Shown here: in pieces, positions 58,264 through 64,000 of the stretch
Layout of the letters: each line of letters begins with the position of its first letter
How positions within the stretch are numbered: position 1 is the stretch's first letter
Assembly (NCBI GenBank): GCA_045543615.1
Contig: JAZPXL010000053.1
Span: forward strand, 1 to 64,000
Source: CAG-390 sp045543615
Lineage (GTDB): Bacteria > Bacillota > Clostridia > Oscillospirales > CAG-272
DNA length: 64,000 nt
Direction: 5' to 3'
Position numbers and translations under genes: made by a program
Notes under the pieces: model-generated
What the model was told of the DNA's origin: nothing
Database searches by the model: none
What the model saw: the letters and a program-made list of their open reading frames with translations, nothing else

Positions 58264-58284
58264 TACTCTGTTTACAGTGATATA

Positions 58285-58313
58285 ATAATATCACATTTTT
58301 CCTTTTTTTGCAA
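58285..58313 (-). promoter_or_regulatory. Sigma-A promoter for the ECF S-component gene
   Basis: On the minus strand, TTGCAA (58313-58308), 17 nt ending in TGTGA, TATTAT (58290-58285). Confidence 0.7.
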
Positions 58314-58374
58314 TAGCAAATGCTTCAAAATTCGCTTTTTAAAACAGCCTTATTCTCGTTATATATGACAAAAA

Positions 58375-58404
58375 GCCGTCGCACCAAATCTTTGGTGCGA
58401 CGGC
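58375..58404 (-). terminator. Strong terminator closing the phage head operon
   Basis: A 14-bp perfect stem (58375-58388 with 58391-58404), followed on the minus strand by TTTTTGTC. It is 25 nt after the last phage gene. Confidence 0.9.
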
Positions 58405-58428
58405 AGGGATTATTTGCCCGACAAGTCC

Positions 58429-58821
58429 TTAATATGTATGATATTTCTGTACAGTTGACGACTTGACATAAGGGATCTCGCAGGAGATCGTTGCAAGCGC
58501 ATCACACCACATATCAAACAACTTTTCGTAAAGCTCTCTGTTCTCATCGAGAATGAGCATCGCCGCCATATAATATGCGGCGGCAGGAGCAAAACGGTCT
58601 GAGAGTGGAAAGGTGCTGTCGAGCTTCAGCGTAAGTCCGTCGAACACCTCGCCATCTGCGTCACCAAACGCTCTGCGATACTGTGAGTCAAGCACCCTTG
58701 CTTCACGGCAAAGTGCGGCGGCTATGTATGGAGCACGCTCCTCAAATTCACCCTCGGCGCAGCTGCCGGCGTTCTCACCAAGCATACGCAGTGCGCAATC
58801 GTATATCGAACGGACGGTCAT
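58429..58821 (-). CDS. Putative phage head-completion / head-tail adaptor protein
   Basis: 130 residues from ATG 58821 (AGGAGG 6 nt upstream; an adjacent ATG at 58824 is the alternative). It is mostly helical: 'SIYDCALRMLGENAGSCAEG', then 'YIAAALCREARVLDSQYRRA', and a late 'PAAAYYMAAMLILDENRELY'. Size, composition and position directly after the major capsid gene match gp6-like connectors (HK97/SPP1 type) or P22 gp4-like adaptors. The assignment is by context and fold impression, not by a diagnostic motif. It is the last gene of the operon. Confidence 0.55.
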   Translation of the reverse strand: MTVRSIYDCALRMLGENAGSCAEGEFEERAPYIAAALCREARVLDSQYRRAFGDADGEVFDGLTLKLDSTFPLSDRFAPAAAYYMAAMLILDENRELYEKLFDMWCDALATISCEIPYVKSSTVQKYHTY

Positions 58822-58832
58822 CATCTGCCTCC

Positions 58833-59654
58833 TTATGCGGCGGGTGTGAGGTCGAGAAGTACCATTTCAGAGGGATATATAACCTCTGCACCGTAAAGGT
58901 GAAGTCCCTTGACGGCATCGGCAAATCTCTTCTCAGGACGGTATGCGTCAATTTCGCTCAGCTGCTCTGCGAATGCAATAGCACGCTTGGAGCGAGCCAG
59001 ACATTTGTGAGCACCACCCTCAACAACGATGTTGTTGGATACGAATACCTGACAGCCTGCTACGTGACCGATACAGCCTGTTTCAAGTGCAGTATCTGTG
59101 TTGGAGATGTTCAGCTTGCCCTTGAGGATGAGCGCAGCAATAGCAGGAGATACCTCGATTACAATGTCACCGGGATCGCCAACATTGTTTTCGAGAAGCT
59201 TTGTGCGTGCATCAATGATGTCATCAAGAATACTATCTGCGCTTGCGCTTGTGTCCTCAATGACGGAACCTGCGTTGTCATAAAGCTCATAGATAAATCT
59301 GTCAGCTGTGTTTGCAAGTGCGCTTGCAGCGTTCTTTACGGCAGCATCCATAAGCTTGGGATTGCTCTGTGCTCGGTCGATATCGTCGATCTGGAAGTTG
59401 AACGCCTTCGCCTCGCTGATGATAAGTGTCTTTACGTTGTCGGTAAGCTCCTGTGCGGCAGATGCGAAATCGGTGTTCTTTGTGTAGTCAAAGACGTTGA
59501 TAGCACCAACGCCACAGATCTTTACACGGTCACCTCTTGTGCGAATGTCGCCCTCGAATTCACGGTTGCAGTTTGCTACTGCGATGTACTTTTTGTCAAG
59601 AGCAGTAAGAAGATTTTCGCTCCAGACGGTAGAAATAAAGTTTGTAACAGCCAT
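58833..59654 (-). CDS. Phage major capsid protein (P22-coat/HK97-fold type)
   Basis: 273 residues from ATG 59654 with AAAGGAAAA upstream. The N-terminus MAVTNFISTVWSENLL and the block GDRVKICGVGAINVFDYTKN, followed by 'KTLIISEAKAFNFQIDDIDR' (E-loop type region), are typical of P22-coat-like major capsid proteins in Firmicute phages. 'PAIAALILKGKLNISNTDTA', GHVAGCQVFVSNNI and a closing beta region complete the pattern. There is no N-terminal protease/delta domain; a separate scaffold gene lies just upstream. It would form the icosahedral shell. Confidence 0.82.
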   Translation of the reverse strand: MAVTNFISTVWSENLLTALDKKYIAVANCNREFEGDIRTRGDRVKICGVGAINVFDYTKNTDFASAAQELTDNVKTLIISEAKAFNFQIDDIDRAQSNPKLMDAAVKNAASALANTADRFIYELYDNAGSVIEDTSASADSILDDIIDARTKLLENNVGDPGDIVIEVSPAIAALILKGKLNISNTDTALETGCIGHVAGCQVFVSNNIVVEGGAHKCLARSKRAIAFAEQLSEIDAYRPEKRFADAVKGLHLYGAEVIYPSEMVLLDLTPAA

Positions 59655-59705
59655 TTTTATTTTTCCTTTCTTTTTTTAGCTTGTTGTTTTTTGAGCATCG
59701 CTCAG

Positions 59706-60206
59706 TTATTTCCAGCTCTTCATTGAGAGCCTGATTTTCTGATAATTTTCTCTGACCTCGCTCGGTGTCATCGCTCTCACCTCGTCGGGTGAGTAGAGAC
59801 TGTCATTGACATTTCCGATTTTGCCCGTGCTCATCTCTCTGCCACGACGATTTGCATTCTCTATGCGAGCTCTGCCAATCTCACGGCGGCGCATCTCAAG
59901 AGCGTATGCGGCGGCAGGTGGCACGCCCTCTGCAACTGCTTTCTCAAAGCTCTCGCTTACAAGCGAGAGGTCGCAGTCGGGATAAAGCTCGCAAAGCTCA
60001 CGCCAGCCACGTGCGCTTCTCTTCTCCCTCTCCTCGCTCTCGGCAAGTCGACGGCGCAAAAGCTCAAGCTCACGCATAACCTCATCGCTCTCGCTCTCGC
60101 CCCTCTCGCTCTCGTCCCCTGCCTCATCCAAAAGCTCGGTAAGCTCCTCGCTCTCGTCCGAAGCTAAGCACTCAAGCTCATCAAAGCTCTTTTCGCTTTC
60201 ATTCAT
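59706..60206 (-). CDS. Putative phage scaffolding protein
   Basis: 166 residues from ATG 60206, overlapping the portal stop by 8 nt. It is extremely rich in Glu, Arg and Leu, with coiled-coil heptads ('DEVMRELELLRRRLAESEER'). The C-terminal basic segment 'RAMTPSEVRENYQKIRLSMK' resembles the coat-binding end of scaffold proteins. Acidic coiled coils between portal and major capsid genes are the standard scaffold position. It would guide capsid assembly and then leave or be degraded. Confidence 0.7.
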   Translation of the reverse strand: MNESEKSFDELECLASDESEELTELLDEAGDESERGESESDEVMRELELLRRRLAESEEREKRSARGWRELCELYPDCDLSLVSESFEKAVAEGVPPAAAYALEMRRREIGRARIENANRRGREMSTGKIGNVNDSLYSPDEVRAMTPSEVRENYQKIRLSMKSWK

Positions 60207-61833
60207 TCTCTTCACCTACGCTTTCGTCCACGCCTTTTGAGATAGCTGTGGAATCCTTGTTTTTTACATCGGCGTCCTCGTCCTCTATTGCGTTATCAAG
60301 CTTCTGCTCACTGCGAGCTTCAATAAGCCCCATACGATTGGGAAGAAGACCATCGGGAAGCCTTTCGAGATATTCCTTAACTGTAATGTGACCACCGTCA
60401 AGAAGCCTGTCAAGCACACTCTGCGTGCCCGATGCCGAAAATCTTGAGGAGTCGCAAATATCGATCTTCGCCCTCAAAAGAGATGAATGGAGCTTTGAGG
60501 GGTAAAGTCTGCCAAAGCCACCCTCATATCTCAGAGGTCTGCCGTCCGGGCAATATGCAAGTGTCATATCTGCCCAGATCGCCGCCATCTGCTCAAGGCA
60601 GAGATACAGCTCGCTCTGCACCCTTTGAAGCGATTGCATCGCTGATTCACGGAGTGCAAGAATAGCACTCGTGTTTGTCGGGTCAACATTACCAAGTGCA
60701 GTATCGGTTGCGCCACTCAGCTCCTTGGTTGTGAGAATGGCATTCTCGATAAGCTCAAGATATCCACCCTCAAGCTCGCCCGTTCCCACTACGGTAACTG
60801 CGTCATTCAGGTTTCCTCCACCGACAGCACCGATTGCCTCGCCTACCTCATTCGTCCATTCGGGTATTCTCGTTCTGTCATATATAACCTTTGAAAATGC
60901 GCAATCGCTCATATGCTTCATCATCATCGCATACGCCCTGTTTATGTACTTTTGGTTAGCGATAAGTGCCGTCACAGGTGAGTTGCCAAAGAAGCAATTC
61001 TTTGCGTTCTGCCAGGAAAAATGCGCTATCGGATAGAGCCTGCAGGGAGTCTTGCATCTGCGAATGAGTGCATCAGCCGTTGTCTTTTCAAAGCAAACAA
61101 AGCCATCCTCCTTCCAGAACTTGATGAGGAATGTAGCTCTAGCCTCCCCGTCCTCATATTCAGGCTCATATTTCGACATCTCGCCCGACAGCGAGCCTGC
61201 GTTATCACCACGCCCGTCGGCGTTGATGCGTGAAATATCAATCTCACTCATTCCCGATGCTCTCGCCTCGGCTCTCAGGTTTTCAACGCTGTCCCTGCCG
61301 GAAACTATGATGTATTGTTGCGATTGAATGTCGGGATTTGTGACATCGGAGGGGAAGATACAGGTGTTGTCAAGCGTGCTTGTGATGATCTCACCCGTCC
61401 AACCACCAAGCGTCTTTGCCTCAGCATCCCACGAGCAGTAGAGCAGTCCGTCTCCACTGAGAGCTGCATCCTGAAGCAGACGGTATATAAGTCCTCTCAG
61501 GCGTGCGTGCTCCCAACGGTAAGCGGCGTTAGCTGTCAGAAGCTCAACAGCCTTCTTGACCTCTGCCATCTCGGTTTTTGTGCGCAGAAGTGGAATGTTT
61601 TCGTCACTATATGTAATTTTGATATCACCGACGGCAGCTGTGGAGGTCAGGTAGTCAACTATTCGGGAAACCACGTTGAATACAGGCTTCGGCAGATCCT
61701 CTCCACCTCTCCATTGATCTCCCCTATAAAAGCGTTCATTCTCGTTGACTCTCTCATAAAGTCCGATCTGCCTCTTGTATACCCGTCCTGCCTCATACTG
61801 TCGCCAGGTCTTTTTCTGTGATTGGGTAATCAT
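60199..61833 (-). CDS. Phage portal protein
   Basis: 544 residues from ATG 61833 with AAAGGAAAG upstream. The portal-type N-terminus 'GLYERVNENERFYRGDQWRG' followed by FNVVSRIVDYLTS is typical of podo/sipho-type portals in Clostridia. The central 'FWKEDGFVCFEKTTADALIR', PIAHFSWQNAKNCFFGNS, and a long helix region 'NTSAILALRESAMQSLQRVQ' with SELYLCLEQMAAIWADM (stem/wing part) follow. Twelve copies would form the ring through which terminase pumps DNA. It overlaps the scaffold gene. Confidence 0.85.
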   Translation of the reverse strand: MITQSQKKTWRQYEAGRVYKRQIGLYERVNENERFYRGDQWRGGEDLPKPVFNVVSRIVDYLTSTAAVGDIKITYSDENIPLLRTKTEMAEVKKAVELLTANAAYRWEHARLRGLIYRLLQDAALSGDGLLYCSWDAEAKTLGGWTGEIITSTLDNTCIFPSDVTNPDIQSQQYIIVSGRDSVENLRAEARASGMSEIDISRINADGRGDNAGSLSGEMSKYEPEYEDGEARATFLIKFWKEDGFVCFEKTTADALIRRCKTPCRLYPIAHFSWQNAKNCFFGNSPVTALIANQKYINRAYAMMMKHMSDCAFSKVIYDRTRIPEWTNEVGEAIGAVGGGNLNDAVTVVGTGELEGGYLELIENAILTTKELSGATDTALGNVDPTNTSAILALRESAMQSLQRVQSELYLCLEQMAAIWADMTLAYCPDGRPLRYEGGFGRLYPSKLHSSLLRAKIDICDSSRFSASGTQSVLDRLLDGGHITVKEYLERLPDGLLPNRMGLIEARSEQKLDNAIEDEDADVKNKDSTAISKGVDESVGEENE

Positions 61834-61846
61834 TTTCTTTCCTTTC

Positions 61847-63592
61847 TTATTTTGCTCCAAGGGCTATGCCGTGAACAACTGTGGGGGCGTGACTCTCAAT
61901 CGTAAAGGTAAGCGTGTGAAACCTGCAAAGCGTTATCCTGTCCGAATATGTGCGCCTGCCATCCCCCGAAAGAGTCAGCACGCGCCTCTCGCCGGAGTCG
62001 CTCTCAAGTGTCAGCTTAACCTCTCCACCACCAACCGTTGCGTCAAGCGCATAAGATACTCTTCTCTTTTTCTGCGTTGGTGTACCGAAATCGAGCCTGT
62101 GCGAGATGGAGGACGCTATAATTTCGCTGTCCTCGGTGGTGTCGCTGTCAACTCCACTCTCCTCGTCAAAGATATAGAGCGTCTCTCCTCTGCCAAAGCC
62201 CACAGAGCCACCATACAGAAAGAAGTATTCGGGATACACGCCACTGTAACATCTCCAGGCACGCATTTTGTCATTGTAAATAAGCACTCGCCCACTCTCG
62301 TCCTCAACATCAGCTATCCAGATTTCGTTTCTGACAGGACAGCTTATCATAATAAGCTGTCCGTCATCACGGGGCAAATAGCTTTTTATTGGATCGGAGA
62401 TGAGAGTTGCACTGCACTCATCACGCACGCCACTCGCTGAATGCCAACGCCAAAGCTCTCCACCGTAATATGTTACCGGATCGTTACCACAGGTAGGTGC
62501 GCAGTCCGAGATATCACTTCCGATGCCCGAATTGAGCACAATAATGTCAGGAGTAAGTACGTCTCTGTCACCCTCCCGACCGTTCCAATCAAGGCATCTT
62601 GCGTCCTTATCCGTAAATAGAATATATCTTCCGAAATGTGGGGAGATAGCCTTGATCTTGTGTCGGCTGTTGCTGATGTTTACCCTTGCGTTTTGCGGAA
62701 AATACAACTCGCCGACGTCGCTGTACGCTCTCTTCGCCTCAACCGTGGAATACTCATCCGTGGGAGATGAGAACATCATCTCTCCGTCATAAATGCCACC
62801 GTAAAATCCAAGTCTGTATCCGCCTCCTCCAACACAGGAAAGAACCCTTGTGGAAGACGTAAGCCTATTTCTTTGCGAAACGTTTCTTGCAAGAGTCAGC
62901 CAAAGTGTAAGGTTTTTGCTGTACGGCAGTTCAAGACAGCTTGCGCTCATTCCGTCCTCGGATATTTCAAAGCCGTAATCCTCCACGTCAACCACCTCAC
63001 CTGCACATTCCACACGGTCGATGGATGCAACCTTGACGCCAAAGCTTACCGTGGTGTTATCAACCGTTGTCCTGTAATTAATCATTATGTGATCGGAGAG
63101 ATAGTTGATGCTCTCGTTGATCTCGCCTCTTAATTCACAGTCCCAACCCTTTCCGTAAAGAGGAACATAGCCACTGACAGGGGTCATTTCGTCATTTTCA
63201 TCAATGGAATAAAGCTCCTCTCCGTCAAGGACGTAAAGCTTGTCACCAAGCCAGAATATCGCACCCTCGCCCTCAGCAGTTCCAACCCTTCCGATAAGCG
63301 AGACGGACGGCTTGTGTCCGTGAACGGCATATACCTCGCTTCCAAGCAGGCAGTAGAGAGACGGCTGACCGTCCACGTCTCCCTGCCAGATGGCACGGGG
63401 CTTTGACGAAAGAGTCTTAAGCACCCTGAAGCCTGATCTGATACAAAGTGAGCCGTCAGGGAGAATGTCGAAATTATCAAGAGCACACAGCTCGTTTCCA
63501 CTCTCTCCCTCGGCGCATTCGTTCATTCCACCAAAGCCGTAGGCAAAGCTCGTCTCTTTCTTGTATTGCGCCCCATTAGTTTTGAATGTCAT
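61847..63592 (-). CDS. Large phage structural protein, beta-rich
   Basis: 581 residues from ATG 63592 with AAGGAAAC upstream. It is almost wholly beta-type, with repeated short motifs around Trp-Asp/Tyr turns: 'GEGAIFWLGDKLYVLDGEEL', HFGRYILFTDKDARCLDW and VRNEIWIADVEDESGRVLIY, suggesting a beta-propeller. Its N-terminus ALDNFDILPDGSLCIRSGFR is commonly seen in virion proteins of this kind (P22 gp10-like stopper/tail hub and related proteins). The position between terminase and portal is unusual; the role (stopper, hub or decoration) is inferred. Confidence 0.55.
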   Translation of the reverse strand: MTFKTNGAQYKKETSFAYGFGGMNECAEGESGNELCALDNFDILPDGSLCIRSGFRVLKTLSSKPRAIWQGDVDGQPSLYCLLGSEVYAVHGHKPSVSLIGRVGTAEGEGAIFWLGDKLYVLDGEELYSIDENDEMTPVSGYVPLYGKGWDCELRGEINESINYLSDHIMINYRTTVDNTTVSFGVKVASIDRVECAGEVVDVEDYGFEISEDGMSASCLELPYSKNLTLWLTLARNVSQRNRLTSSTRVLSCVGGGGYRLGFYGGIYDGEMMFSSPTDEYSTVEAKRAYSDVGELYFPQNARVNISNSRHKIKAISPHFGRYILFTDKDARCLDWNGREGDRDVLTPDIIVLNSGIGSDISDCAPTCGNDPVTYYGGELWRWHSASGVRDECSATLISDPIKSYLPRDDGQLIMISCPVRNEIWIADVEDESGRVLIYNDKMRAWRCYSGVYPEYFFLYGGSVGFGRGETLYIFDEESGVDSDTTEDSEIIASSISHRLDFGTPTQKKRRVSYALDATVGGGEVKLTLESDSGERRVLTLSGDGRRTYSDRITLCRFHTLTFTIESHAPTVVHGIALGAK

Positions 63593-63640
63593 AACTGTTT
63601 CCTTTCTTTTTTCGTTACCATTCCCCGGCACAGACGATGA

Positions 63641-64000
63641 CTAATATTCGGGGAATGAACGACGTTTTCTAAATCTAAACTCTCCGTATCCACTACTTCC
63701 CTCCGGCACAAATCTGCTCATAAGAGCATACCTGAGTGCCTCGGGAGAATGCGTTACGGAATGTGGCTCTCCCGATGCATCCTCAGGATTGTTGCTGTCA
63801 TAGAGCAAAGCGGGCAGGGTTCGTATCAGCTCACGGCAACGCTCGGAGATCTGAAGGCGTGCCTCGCCATTCTCTCCGATTGCTAAATACTCCCTGACCA
63901 CTCGCCAGCCGGCAACTCGTCTGTCATCGGCAGCTCTCATTGGTGGCATACCCGGACAAGCTTGCATAATCTCAAATCCACTCCGTCCACTGTCCTGCCT
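63641..64000 (-). CDS. terL: Phage terminase large subunit, C-terminal part (5' end outside window)
   Basis: The frame is open from the right edge to the stop at 63641, leaving 119 codons. The segment GGMPP-like (ACPGMPPMRAADDRRVAGW), VVREYLAIGENGEARLQIS, ERCRELIRTLPALLYDSNNP and SPEALRYALMSRFVPEG is the end of the TerL nuclease domain ('...DALRYALMSR' in relatives). In relatives the last block reads DHxxDALRY; here THSPEALRY has Glu in place of the final metal-site Asp. TerL cuts concatemeric DNA and pumps it into the capsid. It starts the packaging/head gene order on this strand. Confidence 0.82.
   Translation of the reverse strand, partial: RQDSGRSGFEIMQACPGMPPMRAADDRRVAGWRVVREYLAIGENGEARLQISERCRELIRTLPALLYDSNNPEDASGEPHSVTHSPEALRYALMSRFVPEGSSGYGEFRFRKRRSFPEY

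Noticed and set aside
1..64000. tRNA, rRNA, insertion sequences and integrases
   Set aside because: Intergenic regions were read for cloverleaf-like segments and for transposase or recombinase motifs in the translated frames; none was found.

Overview
The window looks like chromosome from an anaerobic, endospore-forming Clostridia bacterium, probably a gut Oscillospirales-type Firmicute. An alpha/beta-type small acid-soluble spore protein and SpoVG point to a spore former. A pyrophosphate-type phosphofructokinase, a rubredoxin/flavin-reductase fusion, an L-cysteine desulfidase-family protein and many secreted lipoproteins fit a fermentative anaerobe. No rRNA, tRNA, insertion sequence or CRISPR array was seen. 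Promoters are unusually easy to read: twenty sites have near-consensus -35 and -10 boxes exactly 17 nt apart, about half with a TGTGN sequence directly before the -10 box.

Layout. 1-16.7 kb: a CPBP protease (cut by the edge), glycerol-1-phosphate dehydrogenase, an EEP phosphatase / leucine-rich-repeat / YmdB / SGNH lipoprotein series, a GDSL-esterase / PPi-phosphofructokinase / short-chain dehydrogenase operon, a SHOCT membrane protein, a two-gene sialate O-acetylesterase operon, a spore protein, tyrS and another SGNH hydrolase. 17-26 kb: an RDD protein, then a complete carbohydrate-type ABC importer (ATPase, two permeases, binding lipoprotein) followed by a staphylococcal-nuclease-like lipoprotein and an OB-fold-repeat lipoprotein. 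26-31 kb: a minus-strand operon of dGTPase, two DHH phosphoesterases and SurE (nucleotide turnover), then a radical SAM protein whose leader holds a 9-bp tandem repeat.

31.2-34.9 kb is the most unusual region. It is an AT-rich island next to the 3' end of a GGGtGRT-family gene. Three degenerate copies of the last ~60 bp of that gene separate small cassettes. Two cassettes share a ~500-bp, nearly identical backbone (a Cro/C1-type repressor, palindromic operators and a consensus promoter) but carry unrelated cargo genes (a membrane protein and a lipoprotein). Each cargo is followed by a hairpin with an identical 11-nt loop on a different stem. The third cassette holds a leucine-rich-repeat protein. 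No recombinase is present in the window.

34.9-58.1 kb is mostly core: GGGtGRT protein, Fe-S scaffold, PduL, endonuclease III, a three-gene unit of unknown function, a YfcE-type phosphoesterase, SpoVG, MurC, methyltransferase, Hsp33, DUF2752 protein, two Gfo/Idh/MocA oxidoreductases, HAD phosphatase, cysteine desulfidase family, rubredoxin/flavin reductase, MATE exporter, two TIM-barrel sugar isomerases, a two-gene envelope operon, and an ECF-type S component with a large extracytoplasmic insertion and a structured leader.

58.4-64 kb is a compact minus-strand phage head module: terminase large subunit (cut by the edge), a large structural protein, portal, scaffold, major capsid and head-completion protein. 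It ends in a strong terminator with no tail or lysis genes on this side, so it may be a remnant, a satellite or a domesticated capsid locus.
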